Source: Bacteroides faecalis
GTDB lineage: Bacteria; Bacteroidota; Bacteroidia; Bacteroidales; Bacteroidaceae
Assembly (NCBI RefSeq): GCF_003865075.1
Contig: NZ_BHWB01000011.1
Coordinates: 97,817-161,816 of the forward strand
Length of the DNA stretch: 64,000 nt
Reading direction: 5' to 3'
Shown here: positions 42,519 to 51,452 of the stretch, piece after piece
How positions within the stretch are numbered: position 1 is the stretch's first letter
How the letters are laid out: each line of letters begins with the position of its first letter
Translations under genes and position numbers: made by a program
The notes under the pieces: model-generated
The model's input: only the letters and a program-made list of their open reading frames with translations
Told to the model about the DNA's origin: nothing
The model's database searches: none

Positions 42519-43256
42519 ATGAAAGAGAATAAGTACGACAATAATCGCTTTTTTAATCAATATTCCCAAATGTCTCGTTCCATAGAAGGATTGAAGGGTG
42601 CCGGAGAATGGCATGTTTTAAAGAAAGTATTACCAGACTTCACTAACAAAAAAGTGTTAGATTTAGGCTGTGGTTTTGGTTGGCATTGTATTTATGCAAT
42701 AGAACATGGAGCCAAATTCGTGACGGGAATAGATATTTCTGAGAAAATGCTGGAAGAAGCTCGTAAAAAAAATGCGTCTTCATCTATTGAATATAAACGC
42801 ATAGCTATTGAAGATTTTGAATTTCAACCGAACTCTTATAATATTGTGATCAGTTCATTAACCTTCCATTATCTGGAATCTTTTATTGATATATGTCAAA
42901 AAATAAACACCTGTCTAACAACAGGAGGTTCTTTTGTATTCTCTGTTGAGCACCCAATTTATACAGCCCACGGTATTCAAGACTGGTTTTATGATCAAGA
43001 AGGTACTCGTATACATTGGCCTGTCGATCACTATTTCTCAGAAGGAAAACGCAAAGCAACCTTTTTAGGTGAAGAAGTGATTAAATATCATAAGACTCTG
43101 ACGACTTATATTAATAGCCTTCTCCAAACAGGATTTGAAATTTGTGAATTGATAGAACCACAACCTGAAATTACAATGTTAAACTCAATTCCGGAAATGA
43201 AAGATGAACTGCGGCGTCCTATGATGTTAATTATCTCTGCCAGAAAAAAAAGTTAG
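42519..43256 (+). CDS. Class I SAM-dependent methyltransferase
   Basis: 245 aa. The SAM-binding motif I is VLDLGCGFGWHCIYA (about 49-63), with GIDISEKMLEEARKKN as the acidic-loop motif. Post-motifs NIVISSLTFHYLE and GGSFVFSVEHPIY follow the UbiE/Methyltransf_11 pattern. It is a stand-alone gene before the tRNA cluster. The substrate is not readable; small molecules are typical. Confidence 0.85.
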   Translation: MKENKYDNNRFFNQYSQMSRSIEGLKGAGEWHVLKKVLPDFTNKKVLDLGCGFGWHCIYAIEHGAKFVTGIDISEKMLEEARKKNASSSIEYKRIAIEDFEFQPNSYNIVISSLTFHYLESFIDICQKINTCLTTGGSFVFSVEHPIYTAHGIQDWFYDQEGTRIHWPVDHYFSEGKRKATFLGEEVIKYHKTLTTYINSLLQTGFEICELIEPQPEITMLNSIPEMKDELRRPMMLIISARKKS

Positions 43257-43318
43257 TTTGCAAACTAGTGAGTTTCAGGTTTTTGAAAATTAATAAAGAA
43301 AAAACTTTCATTCTGCTA

Positions 43319-43348
43319 TTGTTAATTAAAAAATACTCCCTATCTTTG
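43319..43348 (+). promoter_or_regulatory. Promoter of the tRNA-Pro pair
   Basis: TTG at 43319, 19 nt, then TATCTTTG at 43341-43348 (TAnnTTTG), 36 bases before the first tRNA. Confidence 0.72.
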
Positions 43349-43384
43349 CACCGCTTAAAAAAAGGGCAACCCTTATAAAAGTAG

Positions 43385-43459
43385 CGGGGTGTAGCGCAGT
43401 CCGGTTAGCGCACCTGCTTTGGGAGCAGGGGGTCGTGGGTTCGAATCCCGCTACCCCGA
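43385..43459 (+). tRNA. tRNA-Pro (TGG), copy 1
   Basis: 75 nt. The acceptor stem CGGGGTG/TACCCCG, D arm, anticodon stem-loop CCTGC-ttTGGga-GCAGG and T arm with GGTTCGAATCC are all present. The anticodon is TGG. The 3' CCA is not encoded. Confidence 0.97.
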
Positions 43460-43493
43460 CTACAAAAAGAGGGTTATTAAGCTCAAAGTTTTT

Positions 43494-43568
43494 CGGGGTG
43501 TAGCGCAGTCCGGTTAGCGCACCTGCTTTGGGAGCAGGGGGTCGTGGGTTCGAATCCCGCTACCCCGA
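43494..43568 (+). tRNA. tRNA-Pro (TGG), copy 2
   Basis: 75 nt, base-for-base identical to copy 1, which ends 34 nt upstream. The two are probably cut from one precursor driven from the promoter at 43319-43348. Confidence 0.97.
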
Positions 43569-43572
43569 CGAT

Positions 43573-43622
43573 AAAATAAGACCTTTATATTTAGCATTAA
43601 GCTATTATAAAGGTCTTATTTT
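43573..43622. terminator. Bidirectional terminator between tRNA-Pro and trmN6
   Basis: Perfect 17-bp stem (43573-43589 with 43606-43622) with a 16-nt loop. It ends in T-runs in both directions. The right arm touches the last codon of the convergent trmN6. Confidence 0.88.
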
Positions 43623-44334
43623 ATTTCATATTCAAATAATACTCTCTCGTCAAAGCGACATATTCTTCACTATATTGATGCCTGGACACTTCTGTCAGCA
43701 GCTCTTCAATCAGACATACTTGTTTCTTGAATGAAAAACAAATCAATGTCCGTTTAGGAGTCCCTCCAGGTTTTGTTACTACATTCAATTGTTTAAAGGC
43801 ATACATTCCATAATTAATGGCTATCAATTTCACTCTATCCACAACATCTGTAGGAATAACAATCGTAAACCTTCCTTCTTTTGCAAGTAGCTCCGACACC
43901 CCTTTTAATAATGCTTCATAAGTCAATGAACTATTATGTCGTGCTGTATTTCGTTGTCGATCTGAGCATGTAAGAGAATCTACAAAATAAGGAGGATTAG
44001 AAACAATCACATCAAATTTGTCAGTAGAATGATAAAACCTAAAATCTGTTTGCAAAACCTCTATTCGATTTTTCCAAGGAGAGCGAGATACGTTTTCTCT
44101 TGCTTGTTCAGTAGCAGCTTCATCAATCTCAAGTGCAACAATATGGCAATCAGATAAACTGCGTTGAGCTAACATCAATGCAACCAACCCCGTACCTGTT
44201 CCAATATCTAAAATTCGAAAAGCTCCTTGAATAGAGGTCCAAGCACCTAGCAATACCCCATCAGTACCAACTTTCATGGCACATTTGTCATGCCATACAA
44301 CAAACTGTTTAAATTGAAAATAAGGATTCGACAT
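43621..44334 (-). CDS. trmN6: tRNA1(Val) (adenine(37)-N6)-methyltransferase
   Basis: 237 aa. Motif I is ILDIGTGTGLVALMLAQ (about 38-54) and the N6-adenine-methyltransferase motif IV is SNPPYF (about 108-113). The N-terminus FKQFVVWHDKCAMKVGTDGVLLGAW is the hallmark of the YfiC/TrmN6 group. It methylates A37 of tRNA1-Val using SAM. It lies convergent to the tRNA-Pro genes. Confidence 0.88.
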   Translation of the reverse strand: MSNPYFQFKQFVVWHDKCAMKVGTDGVLLGAWTSIQGAFRILDIGTGTGLVALMLAQRSLSDCHIVALEIDEAATEQARENVSRSPWKNRIEVLQTDFRFYHSTDKFDVIVSNPPYFVDSLTCSDRQRNTARHNSSLTYEALLKGVSELLAKEGRFTIVIPTDVVDRVKLIAINYGMYAFKQLNVVTKPGGTPKRTLICFSFKKQVCLIEELLTEVSRHQYSEEYVALTREYYLNMK

Positions 44335-44488
44335 AATCTCTCTATTCTAAACCTGTTTCTTATTCATATTTTACTGAAAACTGCCAAAAATAAATAATTA
44401 TTATGGAATATATCCTTTGTCCCTTGAAATTTTGGCATTGTTTTTGTGTTTTTATTCTACATGCGCTTTATTATTAGAGAGAATCAAT

Positions 44489-44496
44489 TAACTTTG
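44489..44496 (+). promoter_or_regulatory. -7 box for lon-tgt-lptG
   Basis: TAACTTTG fits TAnnTTTG and is 51 bases before the lon ATG. No CIRCE-type heat-shock inverted repeat is seen. Confidence 0.55.
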
Positions 44497-44547
44497 CAAA
44501 CGATTTATGCATATCAGTTATGACATAAACTAAATTAAAACGAAAAG

Positions 44548-47013
44548 ATGAAAGATAAATATTTATTGGAAGATGTGAGTGATAACAACTTCTCACTTAT
44601 CACAGACTATGATGGAAATGACGAACATGCGTTTGATGTGAATGTAAAATCAGGTGAAATTCTTCCGGTCCTCCCCCTTCGTAATATGGTGTTGTTTCCT
44701 GGAGTGTTTTTACCAATAACTGTTGGACGGAAAACTTCATTGAAACTGGTTCGTGATGCCGAGAAGAAAAATAAAGATATTGCAGTTGTATGTCAGAGAT
44801 CTGCCCAGATAGAAGATCCTAAATTAGAAGATTTACATACTATTGGTACTGTAGGGCGAATTGTACGTGTACTTGAGATGCCGGATCAAACGACCACTGT
44901 CATTCTACAAGGAATGAAACGTATGCAACTGAAAGACATCATAGAAATCCATCCTTATTTAAAAGGAGAAATAGAGCTTCTAAATGAAGAAATACCTAAA
45001 AAGGATGATAAAGAGTTTCAGGCTTTGGTAGAAACGTGTAAAGACCTGACAATGCGTTACATCAAATCATCGGATATAATGCATCAGGATTCTACATTTG
45101 CCATTAAGAATATCAGTAATTCGATGTTTTTAGTTAATTTCATCTGTTCCAACCTCCCCTTTAAAAAGGACGAGAAGATGGATTTATTAGCTATCAATTC
45201 TCTAAGAGAACGTACATACCATCTTTTAGAAATTCTGAATCGTGAAGTTCAGTTAGCAGAAATTAAAGCATCTATCCAGATGCGTGCTCGTGAAGATATC
45301 GATCAACAGCAAAGAGAATATTTCTTACAGCAACAGATCAAAACGATTCAGGATGAATTAGGCGGTGGCGGTCAAGAACAGGAAATTGAAGAAATGCGTC
45401 AGAAAGCAGAAAGGATGCGTTGGAATGATGAGGTCAGGGAAACTTTCACGAAAGAGTTGGCTAAATTGGAACGCACTCATCCACAATCACCGGATTTTAG
45501 TGTACAACTGAACTATCTGCAAACAATGCTGAATCTTCCATGGGGAACTTATACAACTGATAATCTGAATCTGAAGAATGCAGAAAAGACGTTGAACAAG
45601 GATCACTATGGACTAGAGAAAGTAAAAGAACGCATTTTGGAGCATTTGGCAGTACTGAAACTCAAAGGTGACATGAAATCACCGATTATTTGTTTGTATG
45701 GCCCTCCAGGAGTTGGTAAAACATCACTGGGTAAATCTATTGCTTCTGCATTAAAACGAAAATATGTACGTATGTCCTTAGGGGGTGTACACGATGAAGC
45801 AGAAATTCGTGGTCACCGAAAAACATATATTGGTGCAATGCCCGGACGCATTATAAAAAGCCTGATTAAAGCAGGTGCATCTAATCCTGTATTTATTCTT
45901 GATGAAATTGACAAGGTTAGCGCTGATCGTCAAGGAGACCCGTCCTCTGCATTATTGGAAGTACTAGACCCCGAACAGAATACGGCTTTCCATGATAATT
46001 TTCTGGATGTGGACTATGATTTATCTAAAGTATTGTTTATTGCTACAGCTAACAATTTGAATACAATCCCTGGTCCATTGCTCGACCGTATGGAATTAAT
46101 AGAAGTCAGCGGATATATCACAGAAGAAAAAATAGAGATTGCTCGTAAGCATTTGCTTCCGAAGGAATTGGAAGCAAATGGTCTGAATAAGACAGATATC
46201 AAATTCCCTAAAGAAACGTTAGAAGCTATCATTGAATCTTATACTCGTGAAAGTGGTGTACGTGAATTAGAGAAAAAGATAGGTAAGATCCTTCGTAAAT
46301 CAGCACGCCAATATGCAACGGATGGTTACTTTGCTAAGAAAGAAATTAAGCCGTCAGATCTTTATGATTTTTTGGGTGCACCGGAATATACACGTGATAA
46401 ATATCAAGGAAACGATTACGCAGGTGTTGTCACTGGATTGGCATGGACAGCAGTTGGTGGTGAAATTCTTTTTGTTGAAACCAGCTTAAGCCGAGGTAAA
46501 GGTGGACGTCTTACATTAACCGGTAACCTTGGAGATGTAATGAAAGAATCTGCCATGTTGGCACTTGAATACATCAAAGCTCATGCTTCTATACTTAATT
46601 TGGAGGAAGATATTTTTGAGAATTGGAATATTCATATTCATGTGCCTGAAGGAGCAATCCCCAAAGATGGTCCTTCAGCTGGTATAACGATGGCTACATC
46701 ATTAGCTTCTGCTTTAACACAACGTAAAGTGAAAGCCAACATTGCTATGACCGGAGAGATTACCCTCCGTGGTAAAGTGCTTCCTGTAGGAGGTATCAAA
46801 GAAAAAATATTAGCAGCTAAACGTGCCGGAATTAAAGAGATTATCATGAGTTCCGAAAATAAAAAGAACATTGACGAGATTCAGGATATTTATTTGAAAG
46901 GACTCACTTTCCATTATGTAAACGATATAAAAGAAGTTTTCGCCATCGCATTAACTGATGAGAAAGTTTCTGATGCTATTGATCTATCTGTAAAGAAACC
47001 CAGCCAGGAATGA
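44548..47013 (+). CDS. lon: ATP-dependent Lon protease
   Basis: 821 aa, normal for LonA. N-terminal substrate-binding domain (about 37-240, LPLRNMVLFPGVFLPITVGR), coiled-coil, AAA+ module with Walker A GPPGVGKT (about 391-398) and Walker B VFILDEIDKV, then the Ser-Lys protease domain with PKDGPSAGI (Ser710) and GGIKEKI (Lys751). It degrades misfolded and regulatory proteins in the cytosol. Its stop overlaps the tgt start (ATGA). Confidence 0.97.
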   Translation: MKDKYLLEDVSDNNFSLITDYDGNDEHAFDVNVKSGEILPVLPLRNMVLFPGVFLPITVGRKTSLKLVRDAEKKNKDIAVVCQRSAQIEDPKLEDLHTIGTVGRIVRVLEMPDQTTTVILQGMKRMQLKDIIEIHPYLKGEIELLNEEIPKKDDKEFQALVETCKDLTMRYIKSSDIMHQDSTFAIKNISNSMFLVNFICSNLPFKKDEKMDLLAINSLRERTYHLLEILNREVQLAEIKASIQMRAREDIDQQQREYFLQQQIKTIQDELGGGGQEQEIEEMRQKAERMRWNDEVRETFTKELAKLERTHPQSPDFSVQLNYLQTMLNLPWGTYTTDNLNLKNAEKTLNKDHYGLEKVKERILEHLAVLKLKGDMKSPIICLYGPPGVGKTSLGKSIASALKRKYVRMSLGGVHDEAEIRGHRKTYIGAMPGRIIKSLIKAGASNPVFILDEIDKVSADRQGDPSSALLEVLDPEQNTAFHDNFLDVDYDLSKVLFIATANNLNTIPGPLLDRMELIEVSGYITEEKIEIARKHLLPKELEANGLNKTDIKFPKETLEAIIESYTRESGVRELEKKIGKILRKSARQYATDGYFAKKEIKPSDLYDFLGAPEYTRDKYQGNDYAGVVTGLAWTAVGGEILFVETSLSRGKGGRLTLTGNLGDVMKESAMLALEYIKAHASILNLEEDIFENWNIHIHVPEGAIPKDGPSAGITMATSLASALTQRKVKANIAMTGEITLRGKVLPVGGIKEKILAAKRAGIKEIIMSSENKKNIDEIQDIYLKGLTFHYVNDIKEVFAIALTDEKVSDAIDLSVKKPSQE

Positions 47014-48140
47014 CATTTGAGTTACAATATACAGACACTAAAAGTAATGCCCGTACTGGTCTGATAACAACAGACCACGGGCAAATACAAACGCCTATCT
47101 TCATGCCTGTAGGTACTTTAGGCACAGTAAAAGGAGTACATCTGACAGAATTAAAGGAAGATATCCAGGCACAAATTATTTTAGGAAATACCTATCACTT
47201 ATATTTGCGTCCGGGATTAGACGTTATTGAAAAAGCTGGTGGATTGCACCGTTTTAATGGTTTTGATCGTCCAATGCTAACCGATAGTGGTGGATTTCAA
47301 GTATTTTCTTTAGCTGGTATTCGCAAACTTAGAGAAGAAGGTGCAGAGTTTCGTTCACATATCGATGGGAGTAAACACATCTTCACCCCTGAAAAAGTAA
47401 TGGATATTGAACGTACGATTGGCGCCGATATCATGATGGCTTTTGATGAATGCCCTCCGGGGGATTCCAATTATGATTATGCTAAGAAATCATTGGGATT
47501 AACTCATAGATGGCTTGACCGTTGCATCCAGCGCTTTAACGAGACAGAACCTAAATACGGATATAAACAATCACTTTTCCCTATTGTACAAGGATGTGTA
47601 TACCCAGACCTGCGTAAACAATCTGCAGAATTCATAGCCTCTAAGAATGCCGATGGCAATGCTATTGGAGGTCTGGCGGTTGGTGAACCTGTAGATAAGA
47701 TGTATGAAATGATCGAGATTGTTAATGAGATTCTTCCTAAAGACAAACCTCGTTATCTGATGGGTGTTGGTACCCCTGTTAATATACTTGAAGGAATCGA
47801 ACGTGGCGTGGATATGTTTGATTGTGTTATGCCTACCCGAAACGGAAGAAACGGTATGTTATTTACCAAAGACGGCATCATTAATATGCGAAACAAGAAG
47901 TGGGAAACAGACTTCTCTCCCATTGAGATTGACGGGGCCTCCGTTGTAGACACACTATATAGCAAAGCCTATTTGCGTCATCTTTTCCATGCACAAGAAT
48001 TATTGGCAATGCAAATTGCTTCTATACACAATTTAGCATTCTATCTATGGTTGGTGGGAGAAGCACGAAAGCATATCATTGCCGGAGATTTTTCTACATG
48101 GAAACCAATGATGGTAAAAAAGGTGTCATCAAGATTATAA
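47010..48140 (+). CDS. tgt: Queuine tRNA-ribosyltransferase (Tgt) lacking the usual zinc cysteines
   Basis: 376 aa. It exchanges guanine-34 of GUN-anticodon tRNAs for preQ1/queuine. DSGGFQVFSLA (about 91-101) and the nucleophile region VDMFDCVMPTRNGRNG (about 268-283) are intact. The C-terminal zinc site, normally CxCxxC...H, reads GASVVDT, so the three cysteines are absent while the later RHLFHAQE is kept. It is coupled to lon by a 4-bp overlap and followed by lptG after 3 bases. Confidence 0.95.
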   Translation: MTFELQYTDTKSNARTGLITTDHGQIQTPIFMPVGTLGTVKGVHLTELKEDIQAQIILGNTYHLYLRPGLDVIEKAGGLHRFNGFDRPMLTDSGGFQVFSLAGIRKLREEGAEFRSHIDGSKHIFTPEKVMDIERTIGADIMMAFDECPPGDSNYDYAKKSLGLTHRWLDRCIQRFNETEPKYGYKQSLFPIVQGCVYPDLRKQSAEFIASKNADGNAIGGLAVGEPVDKMYEMIEIVNEILPKDKPRYLMGVGTPVNILEGIERGVDMFDCVMPTRNGRNGMLFTKDGIINMRNKKWETDFSPIEIDGASVVDTLYSKAYLRHLFHAQELLAMQIASIHNLAFYLWLVGEARKHIIAGDFSTWKPMMVKKVSSRL

Positions 48141-48143
48141 GAA

Positions 48144-49241
48144 ATGAAAAGCAATCGATTCTTAAAACGGCTGGACTGGTATATCATCAAGAAATTCTTG
48201 GGGACATACGTATTTGCCATTGCATTAATTATTTCTATTGCAGTGGTATTTGACTTTAATGAGAAAATGGATAAGTTAATGGAACATGAGGCTCCATGGA
48301 ATAAAATCATTGTCGAATATTACATGAACTTTATCCCCTATTTTTCAAACTTATTCAGTCCACTATTTGTATTCATTGCTGTTATTTTCTTTACTTCTAA
48401 ATTGGCTGAGAATTCCGAAATTATTGCCATGTTCTCCACTGGTATGAGTTTCAAGCGAATGATGCGTCCATATATGATTTCTGCGGCTATTATTGCAGTG
48501 ATAACTTTTACATTAAGTTCATACATTATCCCCAGAGGAAGTGTAACACGTTTGAATTTCGAGGATAGATATATTAAGCCTAAAAAAAAGAATACTGCAC
48601 AGAATGTGCAGTTGGAAGTGGCTGATGGAGTGATTGCCTATATCAATAGCTATAATGATGCTTTAAAAACTGGTAATCGTTTTTCACTGGATAAATTTGT
48701 TGATAAAAAATTAGTTTCACATCTAACAGCACGACGTATCACATACGATACAACGACCGTCAATAAATGGACTATTCACGATTATATGATTCGAGAGCTT
48801 GATGGATTAAAAGAAACAATCACTAAGGGAGATCGGATAGACTCTATCATTAATATGGATCCTTCTGATTTCTTAATCATGAAAAATCAACAAGAAATGC
48901 TTACCAGCCCTCAATTGAGTGAATACATTGATAAACAAAAACGAAGAGGATTTGCCAATATAAAAGAGTTTGAGATTGAGTATCATAAACGAATTGCGAT
49001 GTCATTTGCATCTTTCATTCTAACAATCATTGGTGTTTCTCTTTCTTCTCGAAAAACCAAAGGCGGTATGGGGCTTCATTTAGGTATTGGGCTAGGACTA
49101 AGTTTTTCTTATATCTTATTCCAAACAGTAACTTCAACTTTTGCTGTTAATGGAAATGTACCTCCTTTTATTGCTGTATGGATTCCAAATATTCTTTATG
49201 CAGGTATAGCATTCTTCTTGTACAGGAAAGCTCCAAAATAA
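48144..49241 (+). CDS. lptG: LptF/LptG-family lipopolysaccharide export permease
   Basis: 365 aa with six predicted membrane helices: one near 20-40, two between 55 and 120 (IPYFSNLFSPLFVFIAVIFF), and three at the C-terminus (about 290-360). A periplasmic beta-jellyroll loop lies between (about 130-285). It is the YjgP/YjgQ permease of the Lpt complex that extracts LPS from the inner membrane. It starts 3 bases after tgt and ends at a strong terminator. Confidence 0.88.
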   Translation: MKSNRFLKRLDWYIIKKFLGTYVFAIALIISIAVVFDFNEKMDKLMEHEAPWNKIIVEYYMNFIPYFSNLFSPLFVFIAVIFFTSKLAENSEIIAMFSTGMSFKRMMRPYMISAAIIAVITFTLSSYIIPRGSVTRLNFEDRYIKPKKKNTAQNVQLEVADGVIAYINSYNDALKTGNRFSLDKFVDKKLVSHLTARRITYDTTTVNKWTIHDYMIRELDGLKETITKGDRIDSIINMDPSDFLIMKNQQEMLTSPQLSEYIDKQKRRGFANIKEFEIEYHKRIAMSFASFILTIIGVSLSSRKTKGGMGLHLGIGLGLSFSYILFQTVTSTFAVNGNVPPFIAVWIPNILYAGIAFFLYRKAPK

Positions 49242-49268
49242 AACAATAAAAGTATAAATCTAAAATAG

Positions 49269-49316
49269 AAGTTCCGCCTATTCATTGCTGTCAGCAAGAA
49301 TAGGCGGAACTTTTTT
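49269..49316 (+). terminator. Terminator of the lon-tgt-lptG operon
   Basis: Perfect 15-bp stem (49269-49283 with 49298-49312) and six T's. Confidence 0.92.
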
Positions 49317-49406
49317 GTTGTATTCATTTCCTCTTTTGTCCATTCTCCATCACCTCGCCAAAAGGCGATCTGGAAAATTCTACTTTCTCCTCACATCAAA
49401 AGGTTG

Positions 49407-49910
49407 TTAGCCAATCTTTTTTATATAAGCAGAAAGATCTGCAGCAGAGATGTTTTTGGCAATAATCACACCATTTCCATCCAATAAATAGTTAGTGAAT
49501 CCCCGATTCAAACGGTACTTCTTAAATAATCCGGAATCCTCGCCTTCTGTTTCTACAAAACAAGTGGGCGTAACTATTTGATCCTTACGAATAGTTTCTT
49601 CAAAGATTGACTTATACTCATCAAACGAAACAGAAACCATTTCCACATTATGGGAAGAACGAAGCACATTGCTCAAACTTACGTTTTGCATCCGGGATTG
49701 CGCATCATAACTTGCCCAGAAACTAAGCAACACATATCTACCTTTCATATCAGCTAGCTTAAATAAAGGTTGCTTTTCTGACGTAGATTCGATTTTAAAA
49801 TCAGGGGCTACGTCACCCGCACTCAAACCTCCGGTAGGTTTGTCTTTCTCAACGAAAGCGGTCAAGGAACAAATCAGTAATACAACAAAAATCCATTTTA
49901 CATGTCTCAT
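49407..49910 (-). CDS. Exported thioredoxin-fold (TlpA/redoxin-like) protein without CxxC
   Basis: 167 aa with a signal peptide (1-19). The fold motifs are present: GDVAPDFKIES (about 32-42), GRYVLLSFWASYDAQSR (about 61-77), VSFDEY and the cis-Pro region TPTCF. The active-site WCxxC is replaced by WASYDAQ, so it cannot do disulfide exchange there; one lone Cys remains at about residue 122. It is convergent to lptG and stands alone. Possible role: binding or scaffold protein of the redoxin family, not shown. Confidence 0.85.
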   Translation of the reverse strand: MRHVKWIFVVLLICSLTAFVEKDKPTGGLSAGDVAPDFKIESTSEKQPLFKLADMKGRYVLLSFWASYDAQSRMQNVSLSNVLRSSHNVEMVSVSFDEYKSIFEETIRKDQIVTPTCFVETEGEDSGLFKKYRLNRGFTNYLLDGNGVIIAKNISAADLSAYIKKIG

Positions 49911-50147
49911 GTAAGTCGGTTTTGGTTAATACTATCCGGGACTGTCCTCAAACAGTAGTTTCTTCCCGAAACATCGTCTTTCCAGGCATCAGGCGAAGAG
50001 GAATCCGCTGATTATCAGTGCCTTTATTTTTGAAACTGGGTGCAAAGGTAAGTAATTATTAAATTAACTTCCAAGAAAATAAGTAGATTTCTTACTTAAT
50101 AGGCATAAGTTTTTATGTTATTTAGCATAAAAACAAACTTTTTTCTC

Positions 50148-50155
50148 TACTTTTG
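50148..50155 (+). promoter_or_regulatory. -7 box for serB
   Basis: TACTTTTG, 20 bases before the serB ATG. Confidence 0.65.
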
Positions 50156-50175
50156 CACGATAAAGTCTATTTCTT

Positions 50176-51405
50176 ATGCAACCATCAAATACTGAATTAA
50201 TTTTGATTAGGGTTACCGGTGAAGACCGTCCCGGGCTGACAGCTTCTGTAACCGAAATTCTGGCTAAATATGATGCTACTGTCCTTGATATCGGTCAAGC
50301 AGATATTCATAATACTTTATCATTGGGAATCCTTTTTAAAAGTGAAGAACGACATTCTGGATTCATTATGAAGGAATTATTGTTCAAAGCTTCATCATTA
50401 GGAGTAAGCATCCGATTTGAGCCTATCACTACAGAACAGTATGAGAATTGGGTGGGAATGCAAGGTAAAAACCGATATATACTGACAGTATTAGGACGTA
50501 AGCTATCTGCGCGACAAATATCTGCTGCAACTAGTGTCTTGGCAGAACAAGGTTTAAATATAGATGCAATCAAACGTTTGACAGGACGTATTCCTTTGGA
50601 CGAAGGTAAGACTGATACCCCTACCCGCGCCTGCATAGAATTCTCAGTACGAGGAACTCCCAAAGATCGGATTGCTATGCAAGAGCGATTGATGCAGCTT
50701 GCCAGTGAGTTAGAAATGGACTTTTCTTTCCAACAAGACAATATGTATCGTCGTATGCGCCGTTTGATTTGCTTTGATATGGATTCTACATTGATCGAAA
50801 CAGAAGTTATTGATGAGTTGGCTATACGTGCAGGCGTAGGTGAAGAAGTAAAAGCGATCACTGAAAGTGCCATGCGTGGAGAAATAGATTTCACAGAAAG
50901 CTTTACACGTCGTGTAGCTCTTTTAAAAGGGTTGGATGAGTCTGTAATGGAAGAAATCGCTGAAAGTCTACCGATCACCGAAGGAGTGAATCGATTGATG
51001 TATGTTTTGAAGAAATATGGGTATAAAATAGCTATTCTTTCAGGAGGATTCACTTATTTCGGGCAGTATCTACAAAAGAAATACGGCATTGACTATGTAT
51101 ATGCGAATGAATTGGAGATAATAGACGGTAAGCTGACTGGACGTTATCTAGGAGACGTCGTTGATGGCAAAAGAAAAGCAGAACTTCTTCGCCTAATAGC
51201 TCAAGTGGAGAAAGTAGATATAGCTCAAACAATAGCTGTTGGCGATGGAGCTAATGATCTTCCTATGTTAGGAGTTGCCGGATTGGGGATTGCTTTCCAT
51301 GCAAAGCCGAAAGTTGTAGCGAATGCGAAACAATCGATCAATACTATCGGATTGGATGGAGTACTCTATTTTCTGGGATTCAAAGATTCTTATTTAAATA
51401 TGTAA
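50176..51405 (+). CDS. serB: Phosphoserine phosphatase with ACT domains
   Basis: 409 aa. Two ACT-type sensor domains (about 8-80 and 95-185; LIRVTGEDRPGLTASVTEIL) precede the HAD phosphatase domain. Its motif I is CFDMDSTLIE (about 200-209), motif II LSGGFTYF and motif III GDGANDLPML. It makes serine from phosphoserine, the last step of serine synthesis, in the cytosol. ACT domains suggest feedback by amino acids. Serine is also a substrate of the SPT encoded at 832, but the two genes are far apart. Confidence 0.94.
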   Translation: MQPSNTELILIRVTGEDRPGLTASVTEILAKYDATVLDIGQADIHNTLSLGILFKSEERHSGFIMKELLFKASSLGVSIRFEPITTEQYENWVGMQGKNRYILTVLGRKLSARQISAATSVLAEQGLNIDAIKRLTGRIPLDEGKTDTPTRACIEFSVRGTPKDRIAMQERLMQLASELEMDFSFQQDNMYRRMRRLICFDMDSTLIETEVIDELAIRAGVGEEVKAITESAMRGEIDFTESFTRRVALLKGLDESVMEEIAESLPITEGVNRLMYVLKKYGYKIAILSGGFTYFGQYLQKKYGIDYVYANELEIIDGKLTGRYLGDVVDGKRKAELLRLIAQVEKVDIAQTIAVGDGANDLPMLGVAGLGIAFHAKPKVVANAKQSINTIGLDGVLYFLGFKDSYLNM

Positions 51406-51424
51406 TTGAGAGCAAAATTTATTC

Positions 51425-51432
51425 TATCTTTG
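51425..51432 (+). promoter_or_regulatory. -7 box for the DEAD-box helicase
   Basis: TATCTTTG, 21 bases before the ATG at 51453. Confidence 0.65.
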
Positions 51433-51452
51433 CTGGCAAATAATTTTAGATA

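Noticed and set aside
44345..44547. CIRCE-type heat-shock operator upstream of lon
   Set aside because: No TTAGCACTC-N9-GAGTGCTAA-like repeat is present.
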